Assembly: GCA_947380655.1 (NCBI GenBank)
Contig: CANCRX010000127.1
Span: 1 to 7,073, forward strand
Reading direction: 5' to 3'
Source: Alcaligenaceae bacterium
GTDB lineage: Bacteria > Pseudomonadota > Gammaproteobacteria > Burkholderiales > Burkholderiaceae_B
Length of the DNA: 7,073 bases
The notes beneath the pieces are model-generated. The model worked only from the letters and a program-made list of their open reading frames with translations, was not told the origin of the DNA and ran no database searches. The stretch's first letter is position 1, and every line of letters begins with the position of its first letter. Positions 1-6,231 of the stretch are shown here, piece by piece. The position numbers and the translations under genes are program-made.

Positions 1-132
1 CAGATACGCTCCCATCTTTGTCCATGCATCGCGCGGACTCCAGTCCATAAAGAAACAGGGACCTGCGCCGTGCGGCACAAAGATGGTTGGCATGCGGGTC
101 GAGGAGGGTGCTGCGGTGCTTTGGCTAGACAT
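1..132 (-). CDS. LigB/DODA-type class III extradiol dioxygenase, N-terminal 44 residues (truncated by window edge)
   Basis: Reading the minus strand from an ATG at 130-132 gives 44 codons open to base 1. The key segment is MPTIFVPHGAGPCFFMDW (from residue 14), followed by a Trp-rich helix start. A hydrophobic beta strand ending in P-H-G is the amino-terminal signature of the LigB/DODA (YgiD-like) family, non-haem metal enzymes that open catechol-type rings or related diols. By family knowledge, His21 in this PHG should be one of the metal ligands; the other ligands lie outside the window. The frame is closed upstream by a TGA at 175-177. Starts at Met1 or Met14 are both possible and neither has a convincing SD. 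It follows the transglutaminase gene by 78 bp in the same direction, with no clear terminator between them. A row in this gene counted 67% G+C, much higher than the transglutaminase gene, so it may belong to a different, more ancestral block. Confidence 0.8.
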   Translation of the reverse strand, partial: MSSQSTAAPSSTRMPTIFVPHGAGPCFFMDWSPRDAWTKMGAYL

Positions 133-210
133 GATGCGGTCTCGATAAAACGATTGTGTATACCTAAGTATCGCTCAAAATCGAAATCACATCATTTATT
201 GTTGAGTAAG

Positions 211-2142
211 TTACTCATAAAAAATCTGACTCAGAATATCGCGACGAATAACCCGATGCATTTTTTCGTATTCGTCCATACTTTCTGGCTGGCAGACACG
301 CCCGGCTTGTTGAGAACGTAGAGATCTAGAAACTTGAATCATCTGCCCCTCCCTGACATAACTTGATTTGTATTCCATATGCTCAGTACCGTTTTTTACA
401 ATATATGAAACGCCTTGAGGCACACGCGAAAGCTTAATCGAGGGATCAAATACGAGTTCGTAGTGTTCTTCGTAGGTATAAGAGGAACAAATAAATGGTC
501 GAGTTACTTCAAAATTAGGATTGTCATAGCCCTTTATGGTCAGCTCGCCAGTGGCTAGGCCAATCGGAATAGTCATCGCAGCGGGTCCAGGAAAATTCGA
601 CATCGAAGAGATGTTGAATTCGCTTGAGACGACAAGCGGCGTATCGAGTGCGTAAACGTCAGTTGGCATGTAGCTACCCGTTCCGACCTCATTAAATATA
701 TTCAGATGATTTCTGACCATCGTCTCTTTACTCTGGCCGACATAGCTTGAGTAAGTAGTGCGGGCCAGATACTCCAATACACCAAAATATTCCGTCTTTG
801 TTTGACCTGATATTTTTCCATCACTCGCAATAGATAGCTTGGCACGCGTCAACGTTTTATTTGTGTCTGCGGACAAGTTAGGCGTACGTACCATTTTGCC
901 TGTAGCAGTGAGCAAGGCAGGTTTATCTGCTAACTCTGCAGGGAGTATCCCGAAGGGCAGCATTTCCTGAGTAGAGTCGAGAAACAAATCCCACTGTGGA
1001 ATATATGTGATTACGTGATTAAAAGGATAGATCGTCCCGAGAGTTGGAGTCTCAAAAGCACTGCCGAGATTGATTGAGGCGGTTGTTGCAGAGATACCCT
1101 TGGCGGCAAGCATCGCAATCAACAGGACGTCATGATCCTTACAGTCGCCATAGCGATTCTCCAGAATACTATCTGCATTGTTCGGAACCAGTCCGCCGTC
1201 ACCAAGGAATAACGCAACATAGCGGATGTTTTTATTTACCCAGTTGTAGATTGCCCGGGCCTGTGCTTTCGGATCCGTAATGCCTACTGTTACCTCATCA
1301 GTTATTTTCTGTACGCGAGGTGTCACAGAAAATTTAGGCATGTAGAGTTTTTCGAGTAAGGCACCGAGCGTGGCGGGATTTTCGAATGTTGAAAAAATGA
1401 CTGTTGGAGCAAAGTCATAGATAGAAATCTGTGCGGATTCGCGCGCTACGATTTTGTCTTGAGCAAAGTTATAGCGATAGCGGATTTCGCCTTTGGCACC
1501 GTCTTCAATGCGGCCCCCGGGCAGATCACGTACAAAGCTATACACCTTGATGGCTGGATCGTGAGAAAGATTAATCTCAACAGGACCGAATTCAACATGG
1601 GGAGTAAAGGTCAGGCGTGCCGTAAACATGCCAGTCAAAATAGGGGTGTGGGTGACCGTGCGCGCTTTGTAATAGGTGCGCGCACCAGGTGTTACGCCAG
1701 GGAAAATAATCGAATATTTTTTTTCATCAGAAAAACTTGTTGTGCTACTGCCATTTTCAGCATCGACTAGACGAATAGCCTTAGGTTCGACCAAGACTTT
1801 TTCACCCGAAGGCAAAATCGTATAGGCCTCAAGGATCTCGACTTTTTTCTGTGAACTATTGAATGTTATTTCTGCAGTAGATAGTCCTTCTACCATCGAC
1901 TGATCTTTAATGAGTAACTGCTTTTCCACTATCGTTGTACTGGTCGCATCGGAATTGACGTGATAGTCGTACTTTGACTTTTCGACCACATAAAGCGAAG
2001 GGACAAACTTTGTTATTTGCGTAGCTGCAAAGACAGGTTGCAGATAGAGATAAAAAAGCAGAATGACTAAACACCGCAGATGATGAACAGTAAGCATATG
2101 TTTTAGGTTTAATAGACTTTTTACGGGAGTGATGCGCATCAT
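211..2142 (-). CDS. Exported DUF3857 / transglutaminase-like superfamily protein
   Basis: This is a 643-residue protein of the length usual for DUF3857-transglutaminase proteins. A signal peptide runs from about residue 16 to 39: a short basic part (HHLR), a hydrophobic core LVILLFYLYL, and an Ala-X-Ala-like cleavage region PVFA-AT, so the protein should act in the periplasm or at the envelope. Residues about 60-230 are the beta-rich DUF3857 region. The papain-like transglutaminase core spans about 285-390 with a visible triad: Cys334 in RYGDCKDHD, His376 in PFNHVITYI and Asp389 in LFLDST. The C-terminal 250 residues are beta-rich and unassigned. In bacteria this fold may act as a peptidase, amidase or cross-linker; the sequence does not say which. 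Met1 (GTG/ATG-rich start region), Met2 and Met16 are all possible starts. None has a clear SD; Met16 gives the most normal signal peptide. It is the last gene of the merR-VIT/VWA unit, 40 bp after the VIT/VWA stop. It is AT-richer than its neighbours (35% G+C in one counted row). Confidence 0.93.
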   Translation of the reverse strand: MMRITPVKSLLNLKHMLTVHHLRCLVILLFYLYLQPVFAATQITKFVPSLYVVEKSKYDYHVNSDATSTTIVEKQLLIKDQSMVEGLSTAEITFNSSQKKVEILEAYTILPSGEKVLVEPKAIRLVDAENGSSTTSFSDEKKYSIIFPGVTPGARTYYKARTVTHTPILTGMFTARLTFTPHVEFGPVEINLSHDPAIKVYSFVRDLPGGRIEDGAKGEIRYRYNFAQDKIVARESAQISIYDFAPTVIFSTFENPATLGALLEKLYMPKFSVTPRVQKITDEVTVGITDPKAQARAIYNWVNKNIRYVALFLGDGGLVPNNADSILENRYGDCKDHDVLLIAMLAAKGISATTASINLGSAFETPTLGTIYPFNHVITYIPQWDLFLDSTQEMLPFGILPAELADKPALLTATGKMVRTPNLSADTNKTLTRAKLSIASDGKISGQTKTEYFGVLEYLARTTYSSYVGQSKETMVRNHLNIFNEVGTGSYMPTDVYALDTPLVVSSEFNISSMSNFPGPAAMTIPIGLATGELTIKGYDNPNFEVTRPFICSSYTYEEHYELVFDPSIKLSRVPQGVSYIVKNGTEHMEYKSSYVREGQMIQVSRSLRSQQAGRVCQPESMDEYEKMHRVIRRDILSQIFYE

Positions 2143-2182
2143 ATGCGGGTTAGGATCGCGAAATATATAACTAAGCTGGCCA

Positions 2183-4678
2183 CTAAGCCGCTTTGCTCAC
2201 CTCAACAGCGCCTGGCCATTTGTCCGAGGTAATCGTGACCAGCTTTTCCAAAACTGCTTTAAATAGCAATTGCTCACCATCACTTATCGGTGAGTTTTGA
2301 TCCAGGACTTCACGCTCTGGATAGCGTTTGTAATAACGCTCCAGAAACTTTTCTTGCTGCGTCCCCAACCCTGCAGCATGTTGGGCGAGTGGGTACAGAG
2401 CAAGGATTTCAAGCCATAGTTTGATAACCTGAGCCGTTGTGTAAGAGTCTTTAGGGCAAGATTGATAGAGCTTAGCCAGCCAGTCGATGATGTCGCTCGG
2501 CAAGCCCATATCAACCAGACGCACAAAAGTATTTGGCCATGTACTTTCATCGTTAGCGTTGAGCCAGGTCTTGAATTCAAGTGGTGAAAGGATAATGCGA
2601 GCAAATTCATCTTTCCCGGATTTTTTAAAGCCGAAGAAATCTCTCAGGTCTTTCAAAACTTTTGAATCAGGTTGTCTCATTCTCAGCGATGATTTTTCTG
2701 ACATGACAGATGATTTTTCAATCATGGAGTCACTCACATCGCTACGTCTTAGAAATGCCGGTATGTCGTAGGGCACATCAATCATTTCTGCAGATTGCAT
2801 CATCTTGGATGGTGCTTTCATTGAATAAGAAACGTTGCGGATCACACTCGGTATTCCATAATCCACAGTACCCAAACCCCCATGCCCCGCGGGGGCCATT
2901 TGTGCAACCTTGCGTAAAACTGGCATATCCGTGGCTTTCTCTCCTTCAGCGCGGATATGTTCCATCAGGAAATTTGTCAACGGTGAGACCAATTGATAGT
3001 CCAGCGCGAGACGCACTTTCTTTTTCTTATCAGTCGTCTCTTGCATACGGGCAGAGGCCGCGAGGCGCGACAAAGTATTGCCAAGTGATTCAGTGCGGTC
3101 AGCCTCTTTATCATCTATGAGAGGATCAAATACAGCTGTTCCGAGGAGCGTTTCACCTGACAGAGATGCTGTATCCACTGAGGTAGCGTTTAACCCCGCC
3201 TTACAGACCGTCCCTGATAAACGTACCTCACCCTTTGGAACTGCAGATACCGATGCAAACACGTGCAAGGTATCGCCATCAAACACAGCATGCCCCAGCG
3301 CTGAGGTCCAAGAAGGCTTGCATCCCTCGGGCCACGTCACCGAAAGATTACGCACCAGCGGTGCACGCAGCCGTGCAAACATTCTGAGGATCGCTGGATC
3401 CACGTCCTCGCCAGGTGCCACAAAATCACAAGCGCCACCAGTTTGTTCCGCAAGCTCGCGGATTAGACCCTCTGAAGGACTACTCCCAATCCCCACCACA
3501 AACACGCGGTGCTTTGAGGCCTTAGCCGCCGTGATCACACCCTGCACCGCACTGATCTCGCCATCCGTGATCAGCAGCACATCACAAGCCTCATCTTCAG
3601 TGAGTAAAAAAGTCGAGCGTAAGGCCTCCTCCATCTCTGTCCCACCCATGTCGGCATCGAGCTGGCTTACCCAGCGCTTAGCTGCGACGAGGCTCGTTTC
3701 GGTCCGAGTCCAGAGACTGCGTGTTCGATGAGCAACCTCATCACCAAATTTAGAGAGTGAATATTTATCACCCTCCTGGAGGCGCTTAAGAATTTCCTGT
3801 AAAGCACGGCGCGCTGCCTTGATGCTATCGCCCGCCATGGAGCCTGAGCAATCCACCAGGAGTTTCAAAGCCAGGGGCTGAGCCACTGATTGACCAAGCT
3901 CCGGTTTAAAGCTAGCCGCGACGACAAAGCCCTCAGGTTTGGCATAGTCAGCCGACACAGAGATCAGAGAAGTCTGTGCCAATTGATCCATCACCAGGAT
4001 AAAGTCACGATCCAGCATACTTTCTTTGCCTAACGTGACCGCGAGCAGCCCACCTGCCGATGCTCCAACACGTATCGGATGACTAGGCGAGGCAACACGC
4101 GCCTGTGCAAGCTCCCCATGTAAACGTAACGTTAAAGCAAAGCCATACTCTGCTAAAACATCCGACTCAGGTACTTGATGCGGTGCTAAGCCGCCGTCCT
4201 TTACAAGATCACCGTAGCGCGGTGCAATCACGGTCGGGATCAATAGCCTCAATCCATCTTGTTCAAAGCGCAGCATCTGCCCGTAACGTAAGGTCACGAT
4301 GCAGTTCTCCTCTGGCGCCAGATTGCCCAGATTTAATACGTAGTGACCATCCTCTCCGCGCTCGAGCATGATGGCGGCATCACCTTTGGAGAGTGTTTCC
4401 TCGTAGCGCGCTTCGGCTTTCTTTTTCTCGATGACATGACCGCTTAAGCGTTTGTCGCCCAGCATGACCTCAACACTCAGCAGCGTTGCGCCCCAGGGCA
4501 GAGGAAAAGAGTAAATCACCTCTGCGTGCTCAGCGGTCGGGTTGCTAAATTCCTGACGTACCTCCGCCTCAAAAAGCGCTCCACGCAGATCGCCGGAGAC
4601 CGAGACGTTTTTCAGGAGCATTGGCTCACCAGAGAGGGTTTGAAGCTGGGCGGGGCTAGCGGAATCATTTGTGTTCAT
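2183..4678 (-). CDS. VIT domain + von Willebrand factor A domain protein
   Basis: This 831-residue protein has the inter-alpha-trypsin-inhibitor heavy-chain architecture. Residues about 14-132 form the VIT domain (ALFEAEVRQEFSNPTAEHAEVIYSFPLP, seen as a run of strands, then KKKAEARYEE and NLGNLAPEE). Residues about 268-440 form a vWA domain with a complete metal-ion-dependent adhesion site: D276-x-S278-x-S280 in VDCSGSM, T347 in GGTEM and D372 in LITDGE. The motif YQLVSPLTNFLMEH at 561-574 matches the conserved Y-LVS-T-F segment found after vWA in VIT proteins. Residues 675-815 are predicted helical and unassigned. No signal peptide, lipobox, transmembrane helix or sortase motif is seen, so a cytoplasmic scaffold or metal-dependent binding role is inferred. 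The start is well supported: it overlaps the regulator stop as ATGA and has an AAGGA site 7 bases upstream. Its partner is unknown. Confidence 0.95.
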   Translation of the reverse strand: MNTNDSASPAQLQTLSGEPMLLKNVSVSGDLRGALFEAEVRQEFSNPTAEHAEVIYSFPLPWGATLLSVEVMLGDKRLSGHVIEKKKAEARYEETLSKGDAAIMLERGEDGHYVLNLGNLAPEENCIVTLRYGQMLRFEQDGLRLLIPTVIAPRYGDLVKDGGLAPHQVPESDVLAEYGFALTLRLHGELAQARVASPSHPIRVGASAGGLLAVTLGKESMLDRDFILVMDQLAQTSLISVSADYAKPEGFVVAASFKPELGQSVAQPLALKLLVDCSGSMAGDSIKAARRALQEILKRLQEGDKYSLSKFGDEVAHRTRSLWTRTETSLVAAKRWVSQLDADMGGTEMEEALRSTFLLTEDEACDVLLITDGEISAVQGVITAAKASKHRVFVVGIGSSPSEGLIRELAEQTGGACDFVAPGEDVDPAILRMFARLRAPLVRNLSVTWPEGCKPSWTSALGHAVFDGDTLHVFASVSAVPKGEVRLSGTVCKAGLNATSVDTASLSGETLLGTAVFDPLIDDKEADRTESLGNTLSRLAASARMQETTDKKKKVRLALDYQLVSPLTNFLMEHIRAEGEKATDMPVLRKVAQMAPAGHGGLGTVDYGIPSVIRNVSYSMKAPSKMMQSAEMIDVPYDIPAFLRRSDVSDSMIEKSSVMSEKSSLRMRQPDSKVLKDLRDFFGFKKSGKDEFARIILSPLEFKTWLNANDESTWPNTFVRLVDMGLPSDIIDWLAKLYQSCPKDSYTTAQVIKLWLEILALYPLAQHAAGLGTQQEKFLERYYKRYPEREVLDQNSPISDGEQLLFKAVLEKLVTITSDKWPGAVEVSKAA

Positions 4679-5160
4679 TTTTTTGTCCTTGGCTTGGTCG
4701 TCGCACCCACACTAGGCACGACAGGTTGCGGCGCTTTTGTCTCAGTCGCCCCTGCTTGAATCTGGCCATACGCGGCCATCACTGCTCTGACAAAGTTGCG
4801 TAGTTGCTCGGGTGATAAACCCGCACGGCTTGGTTCGATGACAAGCTCAATACCCTCGCTCACGGTCAGATGACTACAAACCTCGATAGAACCGGCTGCG
4901 CGAGGTCTCGTGGGTACCGGTGCTGACTCCCCCTGGAGCAGATCCCTGATCCGGTCGAGCGACACCCCTGCAGCGGTCCATTTTTTTACACACAACAACT
5001 GTTCTAAATGCACAGACGAATAGGTCGCCGCCCTAGTTTCGCCAGCGGGACGGTCCACCAGTCCGATCTGGACGTAGTAGCGGACCGTGCGCTTAGGCAG
5101 ATCAGTCAGGGCGCAGAGCTCATCGAGCGAGAAAGATTGAGGTGTGGTGTCAGTAGTCAT
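4675..5160 (-). CDS. MerR-family transcriptional regulator with atypical C-terminal domain
   Basis: This is a 161-residue protein. Residues 10-33 form the MerR winged helix-turn-helix: FSLDELCALTDLPKRTVRYY, then QIGLV. The wing and following helix run to about 76 (SSVHLEQLLCVKKWTAAG, SLDRIRDLL), as in classical MerR DNA-binding domains. After a Pro/Arg-rich linker (77-90) the usual long dimerisation coiled coil and Cys metal-binding loop are absent. Instead there is a short mixed alpha/beta module (about 91-136: strands LTVSEGIELVIEP, helix SPEQLRNFVRAVMAAYG) and a low-complexity Pro/Thr/Lys tail ending in KPRTKK. A sensory or protein-contact role for that module is inference. It overlaps the VIT/VWA gene by 4 bp, so it is the first gene of the unit and probably controls it. 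The ATG at 5160 has no SD; the promoter-like element ends only a few bases upstream, which would give a leaderless or very short-leader transcript. Confidence 0.92.
   Translation of the reverse strand: MTTDTTPQSFSLDELCALTDLPKRTVRYYVQIGLVDRPAGETRAATYSSVHLEQLLCVKKWTAAGVSLDRIRDLLQGESAPVPTRPRAAGSIEVCSHLTVSEGIELVIEPSRAGLSPEQLRNFVRAVMAAYGQIQAGATETKAPQPVVPSVGATTKPRTKK
4686..4690 (-). promoter_or_regulatory. Ribosome binding site of the VIT/VWA gene
   Basis: On the minus strand AAGGA lies 7 bases before the ATG of the VIT/VWA gene, inside the last codons of the merR gene. Together with the ATGA stop/start overlap it fixes this start and points to translational coupling of the two genes. Confidence 0.75.
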
Positions 5161-5162
5161 GT

Positions 5163-5206
5163 CAATATATTAACACTACTACTGTACGAATCAAGTGTAT
5201 TAATTG
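5163..5206. promoter_or_regulatory. Imperfect inverted repeat, candidate MerR operator
   Basis: Left arm CAATATATTAACACT (5163-5177) and right arm AGTGTATTAATTG (5194-5206) are imperfect reverse complements, differing by a 2-base offset beyond the inner pentamers. The inner ACACT/AGTGT arms are exactly symmetric and the centre of the dyad is a GTAC palindrome at 5184-5187. It sits just upstream of the MerR start and overlaps its putative promoter, as expected for an autoregulatory operator. Binding by this particular regulator is inference. Confidence 0.45.
5164..5194 (-). promoter_or_regulatory. Candidate merR promoter with long 19-bp spacer
   Basis: On the minus strand TTGATT (5189-5194) and TATATT (5164-5169) are separated by 19 bp. 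Stretched 19-20 bp spacers are the hallmark of MerR-controlled promoters. A 17-bp reading with AATATA is also possible, so the spacer argument is not decisive. The -10 ends only 3 bases before the ATG, which implies transcription starting at or inside the first codons. Confidence 0.4.
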
Positions 5207-5241
5207 AAAAGATGGTTTTGTACTAGTAAATACACCATACC

Positions 5242-5281
5242 AAGGAGGTGGCTCATGGGGTGAGCCTTAGGGGGATTTTTT
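5242..5281 (+). other. Full-length SD sequence, two-codon ORF and hairpin
   Basis: AAGGAGGTG (5242-5250) complements the 16S anti-SD over nine bases. ATG GGG TGA (5255-5263) follows. The bases GGCTCA (5250-5255) and TGAGCC (5261-5266) form a 6-bp stem with a 5-base loop that includes most of this mini-ORF. Six Ts follow at 5276-5281, but 9 bases after the stem, so it is a poor intrinsic terminator. A weak plus-strand promoter-like pair lies upstream (TTGAAA 5204-5209, TAAATA 5227-5232, 17-bp spacer). No gene on the plus strand follows. The function is unknown; it could be a remnant of a lost gene start, a short RNA, or chance. Confidence 0.35.
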
Positions 5282-5312
5282 AGTACATAAATATATAAGC
5301 ATAGGCAATCAT

Positions 5313-5408
5313 TTAGACGCACGTTATGCAAGATATCGCCACAAAAGTACATATTGTTGTAAGAGCTTTATCGTTATCACTAAAACGATATCGTAAATAT
5401 TCGCGCAT
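5313..5408 (-). CDS. Small membrane protein, 31 residues (downstream paralogue, probably shortened)
   Basis: The frame begins with MREYLRYRFSDNDKALTT and continues with a hydrophobic stretch ICTFVAISCITCV, ending at TAA. An AAGGA site (5415-5419) sits 6 bases before the ATG. The first 18 residues match the neighbouring small protein at 14 positions; two of the four differences are the conservative swaps D/E and E/D. Beyond the TAA the same frame reads MIAYAYIFMY before a second stop at 5280-5282. That segment aligns with the end of the sister's membrane helix (LIAIYI), so this copy may have lost its C-terminus to a nonsense codon. The likely topology is a charged N-terminus in the cytoplasm and a single short helix. 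It is the last gene after the four-helix membrane protein. I do not recognise the family. If the stop is genuine, a 13-residue hydrophobic segment is too short to span a bilayer. Confidence 0.6.
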   Translation of the reverse strand: MREYLRYRFSDNDKALTTICTFVAISCITCV

Positions 5409-5454
5409 TTATTTTCCTTAACATCTGATAACTGACTGTGGACACTATAAAAAA

Positions 5455-5574
5455 TCAAATATAAATTGCAATAAGCACTACAAACATAACCAAACAATAT
5501 CCAATTGTGAACACAGACATGGTCGTTCTAGCTTTTTCGGAATCGCTAAATCTGTATCTTAAATAGTCCCGCAT
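5455..5574 (-). CDS. Small single-helix membrane protein, 39 residues
   Basis: The protein begins MRDYLRYRFSDSEKARTT (residues 1-18), strongly basic and amphipathic. From residue 19 it is uninterruptedly hydrophobic to the C-terminus (VFTIGYCLVMFVVLIAIYI), about 20 residues, enough for one transmembrane helix with the N-terminus inside. The SD is AAAGG (5581-5585), overlapping the stop codon of the upstream membrane-protein gene (5584-5586); only 9 bases separate that stop from this ATG. Coupled translation is therefore likely. The paralogue 46 bp downstream shares the N-terminal motif with mainly synonymous differences, which supports coding. I do not recognise the family. Its small size, basic head and single helix fit a membrane-protein subunit or regulator, or a hydrophobic toxin-like peptide; the sequence does not choose between these. 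Confidence 0.7.
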   Translation of the reverse strand: MRDYLRYRFSDSEKARTTMSVFTIGYCLVMFVVLIAIYI

Positions 5575-5580
5575 ATTTAG

Positions 5581-5585
5581 CCTTT
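5581..5585 (-). promoter_or_regulatory. Ribosome binding site of the 39-residue gene, overlapping the upstream stop codon
   Basis: AAAGG on the minus strand lies 6-7 bases before the ATG at 5574 and shares bases with the TAA of the four-helix membrane protein, an arrangement typical of coupled translation. Confidence 0.55.
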
Positions 5586-6042
5586 ACAAAGTAAGGTTGT
5601 TTAACCTGGTGAGATAAAAATGTTGTGCTGATGAAGAGCAAACTGTGAATAGAATTAAGAAAAATGACGCAACAAAAGTTCGATAATTTGAAATCCAATT
5701 AAAGAACGAAAGTGACCTATCCAGTATTGGTGTTTTAAAAATTGCACCACCAGATGCAAAACTCATCGCGACTACAAGAATTGATGAATTTAAAAATAAA
5801 CATAAGCCAGCAAATTCAGCTAGCACTAAATTCCGAGTATTTGCATCCCAGAGTTCATACATTGAACTCGTGCCAATACAAATTGCAGTCCAACACCATT
5901 GACCATCCTTCACTAGACTAATTAGCCGAACTTCCACTCCTTCCGGCAAGGACATCATTTTAAAAGGCAACACCCCTAGCAGTGGTAGGAAAATTGGTAT
6001 CAAAATGTTAATGGTGAACCAGCCAAATTCATCGACAGACAT
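5584..6042 (-). CDS. Unrecognised four-helix membrane protein, 152 residues
   Basis: Taken from the ATG at 6042, this encodes MSVDEFGWFTINILIP and onward, 152 residues. Four hydrophobic segments are visible: about 8-27, 49-65 (WCWTAICIGTSSMYELW), 72-95 and 121-139. A conserved-looking loop LISLVKDGQWCW precedes the second helix. There are no catalytic motifs and I do not recognise the family. The frame stays open to a GTG at 6171 (195 residues). I prefer 6042 because the extra 43 residues look non-coding (His/Pro-rich, no SD) and because a promoter-like pair lies inside that extension, 29 bases before this ATG. The SD is weak (AAGTGA). Two micropeptide genes follow, the first after 9 bases, so all three should be read as one transcription unit. 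The stretch is AT-rich (33% G+C in one counted row), consistent with acquired DNA. Confidence 0.65.
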   Translation of the reverse strand: MSVDEFGWFTINILIPIFLPLLGVLPFKMMSLPEGVEVRLISLVKDGQWCWTAICIGTSSMYELWDANTRNLVLAEFAGLCLFLNSSILVVAMSFASGGAIFKTPILDRSLSFFNWISNYRTFVASFFLILFTVCSSSAQHFYLTRLNNLTL

Positions 6043-6071
6043 CGCATCACTTTTATGTTGAAAAGGGCGAT

Positions 6072-6100
6072 GTTTTAGCGGTTCAAAATGAACTCGACAA
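6072..6100 (-). promoter_or_regulatory. Candidate promoter of the membrane-protein/micropeptide unit
   Basis: TTGTCG (6095-6100) and TAAAAC (6072-6077) on the minus strand are exactly 17 bp apart. Each matches the sigma-70 consensus at 4 of 6 positions. It would start transcription about 20 bases before the ATG at 6042. Confidence 0.4.
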
Positions 6101-6231
6101 TGCGCATGAGACAAAAATATCATTGAGAGCAAGCGCGGTATGTATGTCGGAGTGTCGTTACATTTAGTCACTATTTCACGTTTAAGAAATTAGTAAAACA
6201 GACTCGCTACGGATTGAAAGATAGAGGGCAT

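Larger units (their letters stand above)
5313..5574 (-). repeat. Diverged tandem gene duplication (166-bp period)
   Basis: The two small genes start 166 bases apart (5574 and 5408). Over the first 18 codons 39 of 54 bases match. Nine of the 15 mismatches are at third codon positions, and most changed codons are synonymous, including Arg AGA against CGA or CGT. The SD-to-ATG spacers are also alike (GTAAAGGCTAAAT and GTTAAGGAAAATAA). This is an old duplication kept at the protein level. Confidence 0.7.

Noticed and set aside
70..321. Plus-strand ORF at the left end
   Set aside because: It overlaps the recognised dioxygenase N-terminus and the end of the transglutaminase gene; no SD, and composition is not protein-like.
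3078..3731. Long plus-strand ORF antisense to the VIT/VWA gene
   Set aside because: It is Ser/Pro/Arg-rich without domains and lies opposite the vWA domain, whose MIDAS residues are all intact on the minus strand. The opposite frames of such genes often stay open by chance.
5250..5281. Intrinsic terminator
   Set aside because: The 6-bp stem is separated from the T run by nine bases, and it faces the plus strand where no gene precedes it; kept only as an unexplained hairpin.
5313..5335. GTTATGC-type sequence resembling an integron attC core
   Set aside because: It lacks the matching inverse core and the paired inner boxes, and the bases are explained as the end of the small coding frame.
5326..5421. 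Plus-strand 31-codon frame antisense to the shorter micropeptide
   Set aside because: The corresponding plus frame in the other copy is interrupted early and less similar, whereas the minus frames differ mainly at synonymous positions.
6043..6171. N-terminal extension of the four-helix membrane protein from GTG 6171
   Set aside because: The added residues are His/Pro-rich without an SD, and a promoter-like pair lies inside them, so the ATG at 6042 is more likely the start.
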